Shown here piece after piece: positions 1 through 10,870 of a stretch of DNA of 64,000 bases. Origin of the DNA: Isoetes taiwanensis (Eukaryota > Streptophyta > Lycopodiopsida > Isoetales > Isoetaceae); NCBI GenBank assembly GCA_021234155.1, contig JAJEKV010000020.1:3211275-3275274 (forward strand). Direction: 5' to 3'. Under the pieces are notes generated by a model. The model ran no database searches, was not told the DNA's origin, and worked only from the letters and a program-made list of their open reading frames with translations. How positions within the stretch are numbered: position 1 is the first letter of the stretch; the number at the start of each line of letters is the position of its first letter. The position numbers and the translations under genes are program-made.

Positions 1-513
1 GAGAAGAATGTAGGGCAAAGGGCTGTGCAGAAAGAAGACATAGATAAGTTGCCATACTTGCAAGCATTAGTAAAGGAGACTCTGAGAAAACATCCTCCTG
101 GAGAAGGTACTCTATTTCATTCTGTTACTGAACCATGTAAGCTTGCAGGTTATGATATTCCTACAAATGCCCTCATTATGGTCCACACCTTTAGCATTGC
201 TAATGATCCCAAAGTCTGGCCTGAACCAGAAAAGTTTAATCCTGAAAGATTTCTTGAGTGTGATGTAGATATAACTGGTGCCAGAGAGATTAGATTGATC
301 CCCTTTGGTGTAGGGCGCAGAATTTGCCCAGGCTGGAGCATTGCCTTGCTCCATGTTCATCTTATTATCGCTCGGCTTGTGCAGACCTTTGAGTGGACCA
401 CTTCAAAGCCTGGTGAAGAAGTTGATATGTCTAAGAAGTTCTCATTTACTATGGTTATGAAGAATCCTTTGAAGGCTTGTATAAAGAAGAGGTCGCCTAA
501 TCCATGTTTATGA
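1..513 (+). CDS. CYP77-like cytochrome P450, 3' end only (copy A)
   Basis: The reading frame is open from base 1 to a TGA at 511-513, so the gene continues left of the window. It encodes the last ~170 residues of a plant A-type P450: the K-helix motif ETLR, the PERF-type motif NPERF, and the heme loop FGVGRRICPG with the thiolate cysteine. The sequence is nearly identical to the C-terminal third of the full gene at 20882, with a fixed offset of 21856 bp; visible differences include TLFHSV for TLSHSV and QKED for QEED. No frame damage is seen, so this may be a functional paralogue whose 5' part lies outside the window. The family (CYP77) is inferred from blocks such as VTEP..L.GYDIP and DITG..E. 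Expected location is the ER membrane. Confidence 0.85.
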   Translation, partial: EKNVGQRAVQKEDIDKLPYLQALVKETLRKHPPGEGTLFHSVTEPCKLAGYDIPTNALIMVHTFSIANDPKVWPEPEKFNPERFLECDVDITGAREIRLIPFGVGRRICPGWSIALLHVHLIIARLVQTFEWTTSKPGEEVDMSKKFSFTMVMKNPLKACIKKRSPNPCL

Positions 514-685
514 CCTTATAGTAGTGACAACAATGGCTAGAAAAATGTGCATTGGTTACTCTGGTAGAGGAACATTTGTAAAAAGTATCAGAAGTTATTA
601 CTATGGTCATGAAGAATCCTTAGAAGGCTTGCATAAAGAAAAGGTTGCCTAATCCCCTTTTATAACCTTATAGTGGAACATTAGT

Positions 686-691
686 AATAAA
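686..691 (+). promoter_or_regulatory. Putative polyadenylation signal of P450 copy A
   Basis: AATAAA lies about 175 bp after the stop codon and is conserved at the same place downstream of the full-length copy (22539-22544). Confidence 0.4.
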
Positions 692-1540
692 ATTTCAGAA
701 CTTAAGTTTATCAGGCTGATGCTCACCTTGTGATCATTATTGTGCTGCTGATAGTCATTTCAACAAGTCAATATTTCACCACATTGGCTTACGCATAGTT
801 CACAAAATCAACAAGGTTAGTAAATCTAGGCCATGACCACCAAATCATAAAGTGATTGAAACTACAAAGGTCCAACACTCCTTAACATGGCTGCTGAAAA
901 GGGCAAGTACTACATGCACGCTAGCCTAAACCGTAAATTCGAAACATATCAACCAAATCATCACAAAATATTTAATTAATCGCAAGTCCAACATACCTTG
1001 GTTCGTAATCCAGGACTAATACCAGTCATTCTCCTTTAATAAGTGGGAAGGTAATAAATGGTAAAGTTATCGGTCTGGTCGAGGCCGATAACCTAAAATG
1101 CATGACCGAGGTTGTATGTCCGAGGCCAAATATTTGGCACGTAAGGCCGAGGCCTGCTATATAAATATAAAGCACACTGACAGTAATCTCTCATCTCTTA
1201 AAATAATACTATAGAACTAGCAGCAGGGCAGGCTTGGGGCAAAGGGATGGGTTGGAAGTGGGGGCATAGTGAAGAAAGAGCAAGATGGGAGATTAGATGA
1301 AAATAAAAGGTAAGGTAAACAAACATTGTAAACATGCCTTGGGACAAATGATGGCGCCTTTCAAAGGCTATCTCACTGAGAGATTAATTGTGCATACACC
1401 TCTAGGATGTAGGATATCATAATAAATGTCAAGATGAGTTTGCCAATTTATCATAGATGAGATAATGATGTACATGGACTTCTTTTTAAAGCAAATATAA
1501 TTGGCTGTATTATGAAATGCCTATGGAATAAAGTGTTTGT

Positions 1541-1690
1541 ATCACAAAACGTCACTAGCAAATGTAGACAATCCAAAGCATTCAAATTGAGGGTTAGGCA
1601 ATGACGTGAAAAAGGTAAAATACAAGTCTAGATCCCTTATATCACAAAAGTTCACTAGCAAATGCAGACAATCCAAAGCATTCAAATGAA
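1541..1690 (+). repeat. 100-bp direct duplication inside the duplicated segment
   Basis: A block starting ATCACAAAA and containing CACTAGCAAATG occurs at 1541 and again at 1641. The same pair is present in copy B (26461 and 26556), so it predates the segmental duplication. Confidence 0.75.
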
Positions 1691-4051
1691 GGAATATAAA
1701 AGGACTCAAAGCAAGACATGAAGGACATACTATAGAAGGAAAATGTCAATAAATATAAAGCTTGTTTTGTATTGAATGTATCGGCTAAAGAAGAATGGAA
1801 GGCAGTAATGTCTAAAACTCATTTGTTCTAAGGGTGAGTTGATGCCCTTACAATTACACGCTGTTAAAGCTTTGCATGAACAAAGATGCTTATATCCACG
1901 ACGTGCTTTCAATATTAATGCTTGCAACTTCAATTTGCCCATGAAAAGAACACCTACCTATAAAACAAATGACCATATTAAATAGTTATTCAAATCTGTA
2001 TTCAATATACCAGTTAATTTGTTCCATTGAAACAAAAATATGCCTACAAAATAAATATTTAGTAGATCAAGTTTTAAAAACACATTCAAGTTTATTAAGA
2101 AGGCTACCTTATATTCGCTTGTCTTTATAGAAGAGCTGAAGCTTTTCACTACCTATGTAAAGCATTCTATTTTGTTCTTAAAAAATTGGATGTGTAATAT
2201 TTCTGGGCTGAGAAGAGCCCACAGCTTGACACGTACATTATTTTTTATTTTCCTAAAATCAGAAAAGGGAAATTCTTTACTTCCACACGTGTGTGAGTGA
2301 TGGCCCAAACCAAACCTAACCCGCATTACGGCTATGGCTGGACCCATGGCACCTCTGTTCACCCCTGTTTCTGCGATCGCTTGTTCTGATGAAAGCAATG
2401 ATCCGGCAGGCTATTGCAGATCATTGCTATGGAGGATAACGAGTAAATAAAGTAAATAGATATTTACTTCTTGGCTTTCTTTTAGAGCTCTGGGCCTTCC
2501 TCTTCCTCTTTTGCGGATGTGGCTACTTTTCTCTCCCGCCACAGCCAAATCCGGCCCTGATCTGTAAAAATTGCCCTCTCTTCTTCAATTTTGATCCATT
2601 CTCTGACCCCTAATCCAAGAGAACTTCAAATCCTGGCAGGCAAGAAAGGACTGATGCCTGTTCTTCAAAATCGTCATATCCAAACTTATCCCTGCTCGAG
2701 GGATCTGTGGGGCGCCGGATATCTGCAGTAGATCGTCGCGCAAAAGCAGGGGTTCTGGCAGGCAAGAAAGGATTGGCACGACAAAGCATTCTGTGGCAAC
2801 AATTTTAACATGATTTGTTTCCTTCTGTTGTTGGCTGGATCCACCGCCATAGCTAGCCAGGGATGTTCCTGCAGCTGGAAACAGAGGTGTCGACTATAGA
2901 AAATAGGGTTAATCACCTATCTTGCATATATAGTGATTGTTGAATCACCGCTGTGACAAGAGAGTAGTGAAGAAGAAGACATTACTAGCTTTTCTATTCT
3001 ATGGCATCTGTACCATTGATCGCTGTTGTTGCACCAGCCAAATCCTAGGTAAAATGCACATGCTAGTTTATCTGCACTTGCAAAGTTCTTTGCCGGATCT
3101 AACATAGTGTCTTCTTCGGATCCGCGTCTTCTTCGGATCCAAGGGAAAACTGTGGTCCATATGCAGGGAAACACTGTTCACAGATCAGAGGTTGATTTCT
3201 GTTGTTTGGCAACAACTGCCAATCTGGAAGGGGTGCTTGCTTTAGTGAGGATGCATTTAAATTGTCTCTTTCAATAGGGATATTTGTCACCACTACAGAG
3301 CAAGAAGCAACATTATCGATTCATCGAAGCATCCTTTTGGGAAAACCAAGTTTTCAGTTGACAAATTTTAGAAACTAGCTCATCTCAAAACTCCGTAGAG
3401 ACGCACTAGAGATAGTCTGGAAAATGCACCAGAGATAATCTGGGAGGGAAGAAATCAGAGGATTGGGCAGCAGATTTAGAAATGAAGAAAAGCGTAGTGT
3501 GTCGGCTCAAGCGAGCTTGTGGATAGTTCATGCTGTGGATAGTTCATGCTGCAGCGGCAGTGCAGAATATGAGGGAATGGAGAAAACAATAGAATGCTGA
3601 TGCCAGGGATAAATGTGATACCTCTTGCAGAAGGATGGGGGATTGAAAAAGAAGGAATTAACACGCATCAGAAATTGCGACCTGCAGGGGCAGTTGCTGG
3701 AAGATCGACATGCAGGGCATGTGGAAATCAAGCGAAGAAGAATTCAAATTATGGCTGTTTTTTTTCAATTTCATTTTCTCAGAAATTCTATTAGATATTG
3801 CATGCAACACTAATCCCTAAGTAACAAATTGCTAAAATCTAAATTGAAGCTTCAAATTAAACTCCCTCGATCACTGATCATTGTATCTTTGCTCAGAGAA
3901 GGGTCGTTACAGGAGACGAACATGGAAGGGAAGAGGCCTATGTGATGGCAGGAAGAATTTGGTAGACAATTAAAGTAAAACACATGAATGAATTAAGTAA
4001 AACACATGTTCATTTGACAATTTTGATGCCATGTTTGTCTTGCGATTAACT

Positions 4052-4127
4052 TTGAGATACTTGCAACTCTGAATTGCGTTGATTTTTATTGAGATACTTG
4101 CAACTCTGAATTGCGTTGATTTTTATT
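4052..4127 (+). repeat. 37-bp tandem duplication
   Basis: The block beginning TTGAGATACTTGCAACTC is present twice head-to-tail, essentially without change. Confidence 0.85.
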
Positions 4128-4673
4128 GTCATCAATTTAGATAAACTAGTTCTGTCTGCAAATAAGAGGCTCAAGAAAGAGTCTCGATTTATTCCCGCTG
4201 GTAAACTCGAATTTGTAGTGTTGAATTGCGAAGAATCCTTTGTCGAGAGAATTGCCAATCGCCAGAACAAGGCCGTTGGCACTACAAGCAAATATATTCA
4301 CGCTGCTTTAGCTGGAAACTCGTTTAAGAAATTAGATAGAAGACGTATATGAAAATAAAGACACTGAATATGGCCGCAGACATTCAATTGGGGCATTCCA
4401 TCGTAGGCCTGCCATGAATAATTGATTGGGCCTTCAATCCGGTCTCCTACTGTAAAATCCGGTCATCAATCCCTGTAAATCAAGGCTTCTTCATTGTTTG
4501 GAAAGAACTTCCTTCTGCCAGTCGATCCCTCTTGCTTGCTCTATGCTTGAGTTTCTGCGAAGAATCTGGCTTTGGGTCTAAGAAACCGACTCTTCTGTGC
4601 TGGAAATTAGCCTTGATAGAGTGCCAGAAGGATTGCCGAAGTAGAACCTTGGAATTCAGCCAGTCGGTTCTGT

Positions 4674-4769
4674 GTTCTGGCTGCACGTTAGGCCATTTGT
4701 TATGGGCTGGGAAAGAGAAACGTTCTGGCTGCACGTTAGGCCATTTGTTATGGGCTGGGAAGGAGAAAC
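4674..4769 (+). repeat. 48-bp tandem duplication
   Basis: A unit starting GTTCTGGCTGCACGTTAGG is repeated with one difference (AAAGAGAA versus AAGGAGAA), immediately left of the GC hairpin. Confidence 0.85.
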
Positions 4770-4772
4770 GTT

Positions 4773-4794
4773 CGCGGCGGCCTTGGCCGCCGCG
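4773..4794 (+). repeat. GC-rich hairpin at element end
   Basis: Arms CGCGGCGGCC and GGCCGCCGCG (10 bp, perfect) flank a 2-nt TT centre and are followed by ATAAGTTTCTTGTAAC. The same arms occur in reverse orientation at 23049-23070, and a decayed version lies at 18979-19014. Confidence 0.75.
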
Positions 4795-5491
4795 ATAAGT
4801 TTCTTGTAACTATAAAAGGTACACGATTGAAGGGTTTAAACAACTAGGGTCTCCAGATCGTGCCTATTTTTCCTAGATAGAGTTTTGCACACATTGTAGT
4901 CGAATATGATTTTTATTATGATGGGTATAGATCATGCCTAATTTTCCCATATAGAGTTTAAAACATATTATACTCGAATATGATGTTATTGGCATGGGTT
5001 TGTTGTGCGGATATAGGATGGATGATAATCTTATTTTATATGGAGCTTTTTAAGACATGCATTCATAAGCCCTTCATAAGTCCTAGAAGCGTCTGCCACT
5101 ATTACTCATATAGAAATGGTTTTGATGACACTCTGAATTCAATTCACTTAACATAGCTTAAATGCTTGCTTTGGACTTGGCTTTTAGAACTCTCATGCAT
5201 TTGATGAAATATTAGAAGGCCACACACTACCATATTGTTTTACAAAAGAGACATATTCTTTTAGATAAGAGACGCAAAGCATGTTTTCTTCACTTTGGAA
5301 CTTGGTGTGCATATGAGATGCACATCATGATTTGTCTTCTGATATCCTAATCTAACAATTCTACTCAAATTTTGAGACAAATTCCTCTATTATATTTGCC
5401 CAAACTTTGAAAATGGACCTACTCTTGGTGCAAACCTTCCTTTTATCACCATCTGAAGGGTCCATAAAAACTGAACATGCAGACATAGATG

Positions 5492-5788
5492 CTAAAAAGC
5501 ACAAGATACTGCAATACTAATTTGTCGACATCTCTTCATATTGAAAAATGTGAAATATTTTGATATCCTTCTTTGTAACATCAATTGATAATCCAATAGT
5601 GCTTCTTCACTTTGCTTAAGGTTTATAATATTTGCAAGTTCATTAAGCAATTCCAAAAGCTCTGATTCAAAACTTGGCAATGAAGCTGTCATTGATTTCG
5701 AAAAACAAGGTATTGTAACATCTTTGGTGCAAACCTTAAGGGTAGCCAAGCTTACTTCTGCAACAAGAGTGTGAGAGAAGGCATGCAC
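5492..5788 (-). other. Hypothetical 98-aa open frame in duplicated segment
   Basis: The minus-strand frame includes a leucine-rich stretch (FESELLELLNELANI). It is not recognised. The homologous stretch in copy B (about 31440-31700) has a stop codon and frame changes, so it is probably not a conserved protein. It could be an exon of an old gene or chance. Confidence 0.2.
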
Positions 5789-6521
5789 ATGTACAGAAGA
5801 AAAAAATGTGTAAAGAATGTGACATGAGCCAAAAAAAAAAAGGGGGAAAAAAAAAAGAAGAGAAATACAAGCATGCTATAGAAGTTTATATCGCTTAAAT
5901 TAGGAAGCAAAACATATTTAAGATGTCCTTGCTAGGACTAACATGTAAGGATCAAATATGGTTGCAGATCATCCTGGACAATATGAAGCAATGAATTTCA
6001 TATTTGATCACATTATCAGTGATAGCAACTCTTAAGCAGATATAATAAACATTCTTCAAAGGATGGCTCATGCCATTCTATTCTCTCTAGCATGCCCTTT
6101 GATTATCTCTGTAATAGGTCATTTGGACTCTGAAAGCAGTAAGATTATTAATATCTGGTTTTCACTAGTTCTTACTAGTTTTACTTTAAAATCAATTCTT
6201 AAGCATGTCACGAAATGGTATTGGCTATTGCTCCACTAATATAGGGGGTGTCTTGGGCACTGTTTCTAGGTGCCTTGGCTTCTGGTATTAATATAAGTCC
6301 CCATTTCTATCCAGATCCTGCTTTTGGGAACAATCAAGTAGTACTATAGACTACTAGAATCTTGTATCTCATAGAAGAGTTTTTCAGATATGATAGATGC
6401 ACTAGACAGTACGGAACATCTAATGATGCACAAACCTGTCAGCAAAGGTCTTTTTGTATTCTGCGGATTACAAAAACCAAACCTATGCTTTAAAAAACTC
6501 CAAACAACAATATAAAACTTA

Positions 6522-6720
6522 TATTTTTTTTAAGGACGTCAGACTTTATTAATAACACTTCAATATAATACATAATACAATGCAGAGACAGGAATAATAA
6601 ACCCAGCGGACAATCAGATCCAACTGAGCAGGGCCACCCGTCTAAGCATGACAATATAATGCAGTTCACACTATTTTCCTCTCCTACAAAGAGAAGAATA
6701 ATATATCATCATATTTTTAA
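6522..6720 (-). repeat. Possible LINE/SINE 3' tail, unit broken at end of copy A
   Basis: A run of T followed by AAGGACGTCAGACTTTATT interrupts the duplicated segment at 6522. A related arrangement, T-run then ACGACAAACTTTATTGAAAC then CAGAGGCGGGAATAA, occurs at 51176-51255. This fits a reverse-oriented retroposon tail, but no coding part is visible. Confidence 0.35.
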
Positions 6721-6730
6721 AAAAGTTACT

Positions 6731-7021
6731 TTAACCAGGTCGAACTTCCACATCCATAGAATCATTAACAGCAACTTGATCTGCTTCCTGGTGTCTCAAT
6801 GCCGTTGAATCAGGGACATCCATTGTAATAATCATAGTAGATATTGGAGCTACAGAGTGAACCAACGCAGATTGAGGAGCCGAGCTATTTTTGCGACGTG
6901 CAAGTTTCTTCAGGCGTGGAGTATACCATCCTTCTTCCAATAATTCTTGCTTCTGAGAAATGTCCTGAAGACGAGAGTGGTGCCTCATTAAGAGGGTCTG
7001 CTGATATAGAATATCTAGCAT
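6731..7021 (-). other. Hypothetical 96-aa open frame
   Basis: The minus-strand frame has a polar, basic middle (RLKKLARRKNSS). No family was recognised. It overlaps the left inverted repeat at 7009 and may be another captured fragment or chance. Confidence 0.2.
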
Positions 7022-7992
7022 TATAACAGGGGTTTTTTTGTGATTTTATACGCTTTTTGGCATGGTTTTCATATGATTTCATGGGCGTATTGCACGAGGC
7101 ATACTAATCAGTATATCTAGAGTGCACTCCGCATTTTTATTGTCTAAATTCCATATCCCCAATGGTTTACCCCCTTTTATTTTTATTCCTCTATTTCTGT
7201 TTAATAAGCCATACATGCAAGCATCGAGATGTTTCACTTTAGGGTTATTTTAGGGTTAGCTGAAGCATTCTCTGTCTCAGGTATGCAGGTGCTGCGGATT
7301 CTATGTTTTTATTTTAGGGTTGTGAAGAGACCAATCCTAGATATACTCTCAAAATCTTCTTCTGTAAATTGTGCGTCATTATAAGCCAGAAGTGCAGGCC
7401 CTTGCAAAACTGATAAAGAGGGAGATGCCAATGATTCCCTCCCATGTTGTCTTCGATCCAGACAAAAGCAAATTTTAGTTGCCCCTGCATCATCTGCATT
7501 CTGTATGAGCTCCTTAAGGATGGTGGTTCCTTCTGGATAATTCGCAAGAACTTCCCGAATTCTTTGTGTGAGGTCAACCTTCCCTCAGAAAAATCTAGCA
7601 CATGTTCTGCCTTTTCCATCGACTTTAGCGTAGATTCAGACACAAATTCTGCTGGTAATTCATCCGGCTTCCATCAAAAGCCCAGCTGAATTGAGCAGCT
7701 TCCATGAAGCCTGCCTTCTTAGTTGTTTGGCCGGCAATGTAGTGGCAAAGTTCCCCCTCTTATTTGGTCAGAATTGTCAAAGAAAGAAAGTTTTGTTTGT
7801 GTGCAGACAGATTCGAGGGATGCTGTATGGTGCAACAGATTCGGGCAAGGTCCATGAAATGCGAAGGGTTTGTATGGATTTTCAGGGTTTCTCTTATCAT
7901 CGTGTTATGGTGCAGACAGATTTGAGGGATGCATATTTGGCCACCAGGGGAGCTGATTCCGTGTGTTTTCCCTGTTATAATGCTAGATATTC
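7009..7992. mobile_element. 984-bp inverted-repeat element with captured gene fragment
   Basis: The first and last 23 bp (7009-7031 and 7970-7992) are perfect inverted repeats; the outer end reads GAATATCTAGCATTATAA. The interior has no transposase but carries an antisense Sacsin-like fragment. This is the architecture of a Pack-type non-autonomous DNA transposon. No convincing target-site duplication is visible, so the superfamily is not assigned. Confidence 0.65.
7321..7586 (-). pseudogene. Sacsin-like (HSP90-type ATPase N-terminus) gene fragment
   Basis: Reading the minus strand from 7586 gives VDLTQRIREVL, then YPEGTTILKELIQNADDAGA, then QGPALLAYNDAQFTEEDF, ending ISRIGLF. This is the start of the GHKL ATPase-like module of plant Sacsin-type proteins: LIQNADDA carries the Mg-ATP-binding asparagine, and the LLAYNDA block follows at the usual distance. 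Only ~88 codons are present of a protein that normally has thousands. The upstream frame shifts and meets a TGA just before VDLT, so this is a captured, non-functional piece. It lies inside the inverted-repeat element at 7009-7992. Confidence 0.85.
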
Positions 7993-8051
7993 AGCATGAA
8001 ATATTTGCTTTAGGGTTTTAAACAGCAGCAGAGGAAGATGCTGCTTATTCT

Positions 8052-9090
8052 TTGGAAGCGGCTATGCATATACCAGGCATGGACACGCACATGCAGGTAA
8101 GTAATTTAACGTTGGGCACATTTGCTTCCGGCCTCAGAAATCCAGAGACTGATCTGATGGGAGCTTTGTCTCTTATATTATATACTTTGATTCTTGTTCC
8201 TTTGTGCAAATACGTCCTTCTTGTTTTATGCGCAAATGACAATGGGGAAGGTATGTTTGCATGACAGAATGCCAATGGAGAAGCTAACAAGAATGTCACT
8301 CTTGGGACTAATTGAAAGGGCTATTTCAAGTGGCACGTTTTCTCTTTTCTATTTGATAGCCAGCATGCAAATATTGGGTTCATAGCAAAACCACATCCAA
8401 CAGATCTTAGATTGTCGACTTACAAGCTTCAGATTCCTAGCAATGAATAGAAGAGGGCTATTTCGATTGAGGAGAAAATTGAGAAAAGTTATGTACTCCA
8501 GACAGTTATCTTGCTACTTGCATTGCTTGGCACATGCATGATCATTGGAGATGGTACGCTGATACCAGCAATAAGTCGGATTGACACATTATATATTTAT
8601 TAATTTCAGTCCTATCTGCTGTGAGTGGTCTGACTGTGGCAATACAGGATTTGGACCAAGATCTCTATTTTATCAACAACTTTCTATGTTCAGACAATGA
8701 GTACTTGTTTAGACACTAATTTGGACCTTTCGGCTCAGATTTGATGGTGTTTACTTCAGTTATTATACTTGTTTGCCTATTCCTTCAAAAACATTTTGGG
8801 ACATCGAAAGTGGGATTCTGATTTGCACCTGTATTATGCCTGTGGTCCATATCTATTGCCATAATTGGATTATACAATATAATTAAGTGCGACACTAAAG
8901 TTTTCCGCGCACTCAATCCAAATTACATCATTAGTTATTTTAAAAGCAATGGGAAAGATGGTTGGTTGTCTTTGGATGGCATTGTACTCTGTATAATAGG
9001 TATATTTTCTATTTTCTTTATCAGAGGGCCTTATGCTATGCTACTGCAACTTGCAAATGACAATGCAGGAACTGAAGCTATGTCTTATCT
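8052..9090 (+). pseudogene. HAK/KUP-type potassium transporter pseudogene fragment
   Basis: Plus-strand blocks in order: [16 protein letters not shown] followed by [116 protein letters not shown]; then GTEAM. This is the conserved mid-region of plant K+ uptake permeases, which are plasma-membrane or tonoplast transporters. Introns remain at about 8251-8330, 8580-8612 and 9000-9073 with GT-AG borders, so the copy arose by DNA duplication. In-frame stops after LFRH, after VGF and after SNE, plus a frameshift near 8365, make it non-functional. It ends in a (CTTAT)n run. Confidence 0.9.
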
Positions 9091-9112
9091 TATCTTATCT
9101 TATCTTATCTAT
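9083..9112 (+). repeat. (CTTAT)n microsatellite
   Basis: About five CTTAT units directly follow the last recognisable K+ transporter codons (GTEAM) and break the frame there. Confidence 0.85.
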
Positions 9113-9199
9113 AAGATCAATCCATATAGTAAAGTTTGAAACCTAATGGCTTGGAAATAAGAATGGGTTTGTTGATAGTCATTCCATGCTTTTACCCAA

Positions 9200-9531
9200 A
9201 ATTGCAAGCTGTTTGCAGTCCTTTAGTTTATCTTTGCATTGTTAAAACGAGCCACTCGCTTTCACCAACTTAAGATTTGAGAAGATATTTGAATGATTAA
9301 TATCTCATTATTTATCTTGTCACATGCAAGCCAAGCTTGCATCCCTTTGGATACTATATAAGAGAATTTGAAGTTCTAGAGGAAATCAGCATACCCAACA
9401 ATCTATGGCCCATATGGAATTTATATGACTGCTGCTGCACGGCTTGGAGCATTTGATCCATCATTTGGAACATCCCCTTTCATCCTATATGACTATACTC
9501 CTTCCGGCTTGTCAAATGATATTGGAAATAC
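9200..9531 (-). pseudogene. Downstream part of unknown minus-strand gene, left of the CACTA
   Basis: Across the CACTA insertion the minus-strand reading appears to continue as FPISFDKPEGV, MKGDVPNDGSNAPSRAAAV and IVGYADFL, interrupted by several stop codons. It would be the C-terminal extension of the coding blocks at 12973-15880. No family was recognised. The decayed state fits a dead transposon gene or pseudogene. Confidence 0.35.
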
Positions 9532-9551
9532 AGACACTACAAGAGAACGGT

Positions 9552-9890
9552 CGTTTCGCGTCAGAATAATCGTCAGGTGGTCTTCACAAAAAAGGAAGTG
9601 TTCAGGTTCTTCTTGCTGACGAATTAACTGACGAATTTTTTCTGACGCATAAGCGTCGATTATGCGTCGCCGAAAAAACGCCGATTTTTGGCGATTTTTT
9701 GGCGACGATAAAGCGTCGGCGCGTGTCGTCAAACTTTTCGGCGATTGTTCGTCAGGCAATTCGTCACTAAAATCGTCAGGCAATTCGTCACTAAATTCGT
9801 CAGGAAATTCGTCATTAAAATCGTCAAGCAGTTTGTCAAAAAATTCGCCATAAAAATTGTCACATTTTTCGTCATTTTGTTTATTTTTTG
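9552..9890 (+). repeat. Left subterminal CGTCA array of CACTA element
   Basis: CGTCA, CGTCG and TTCGTCA motifs recur every 8-20 bp, with tandem AATTCGTCA copies near 9765-9830. These are likely transposase-binding sites. Confidence 0.8.
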
Positions 9891-10609
9891 CGTTATTTTT
9901 TGTTAGTAGCTTATGTCAATAATGTCATTTTCTTTTTATTTTTGAAGAGGGGCTATTTGCATTTTGCATAGATTAGTGTGTTCTCTATTCTCTATTTACT
10001 CTTAGCTATACTTATTTGAATGTAGGTGCAAATTGTAAAAAGAAATAAGTGTCTATAAAATAAAAACTCCTTTATTTAAATGGATCGTAGTTATATATCA
10101 AGAATGAACACTCTTTACAAAAAAAAATCATGCAACAAGAGCTGCATGAAACTACATCGTCAAGAAATCCAGAGCCTCTTTTTTGACCAATATTTACATG
10201 CCTGTTTTTATTATATTTCCTCTTCATCAATTTAATGCATTTTCTTGATAATACCTTCTACATCGTAATTAAACCGACAATTGCTAAGAACCCAACCCAA
10301 TAGTAATTATCAAGCACAAGGCCTCGCAATAGGATGAATTGGTGAATACATTTGATAGATCATCATAATATGAAGAAGAAGAATGATTACCTGCTAGAAG
10401 CTGCCTTCTTCACACGCTTATACAGCATGCACGTGGTTCAACCTCGAATGGTACATGAATCCTTCTTTTCCTTGGACTCAGAAGCTGGTGATTGTGGAAG
10501 CAGATGCCTTGACTCTAGAGTATAAGAAAATTTTGTGGCTGTATTGATTCCATACTGAAAAGCGAAAGGATATGAAGGCATCAATTTCATTTCCTTTGAG
10601 TGTGGACTA

Positions 10610-10870
10610 CTAATTACTAAGAGTCTGTTTTCTAAGGCTCATGGACCCAATTCTTGAAATCGACCTTGTCTTTGAGCCGCCCACCCCATTGATCATTTTA
10701 AAGAGGGTGAGATTATCAACTGGAATCCCATTAGTTCCTTGGATACCTTGGAGACTCATCACAGGTTGATGGTAACTAGGTCTAGGAGCAATATAATCAT
10801 CGTCACTATCATATGTCCTTCCAAAATCACCCACCATAGCACCTAAGATCATCGCAGATAGCAAAGCCAA
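10610..10870 (-). pseudogene. Exon-like fragment captured in the CACTA element
   Basis: A minus-strand frame preceded by a splice-acceptor-like TTTGAATACAG encodes GLALLSAMILGAMVGDFG followed by an acidic and polar tail (SDDDY). One hydrophobic segment is followed by a soluble C-terminus, like the end of a small membrane protein. A possible first exon lies near 12310-12337 (MRRLEAHTLL then GTAATC), and other short exon-like pieces lie near 11550 and 11820. The source gene is not identified. Confidence 0.35.

Larger units (their letters stand above)
2151..4805. mobile_element. Copy-A-specific insertion, ~2.65 kb, unclassified
   Basis: Copy B passes directly from GAAGCTTTT to TGTAAAAGGTACACG (30687-30715). 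Copy A carries ~2.65 kb between these landmarks. The right end holds a GC-rich hairpin (4773-4794) followed by TTTCTTGTAAC. Several short direct duplications lie inside (3111-3140, 3522-3552, 4052-4127, 4674-4769). Open frames of 60-88 codons occur on both strands but none is recognisable; one at 4116-4352 reads smoothly but has no known motif. No clear terminal inverted repeat or clean target duplication was found. It could be a Helitron-like or Mutator-like non-autonomous element. Confidence 0.55.
1..6522 (+). repeat. Duplicated segment, copy A
   Basis: Blocks 1-1060, 1160-1890, 1895-2150 and 4805-6522 match, in the same order and orientation, 21857-22836, 25975-26810, 30450-30700 and 30707-32545. 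Homology includes non-coding flank, so this is a genomic duplication and not retroposition. It ends at 6522, where a T-rich tract starts. Copy A carries a private insertion at 2151-4805 and about 100 bp of unmatched sequence at 1062-1160. Apart from the P450 end, the shared DNA shows no convincing gene. Confidence 0.85.
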
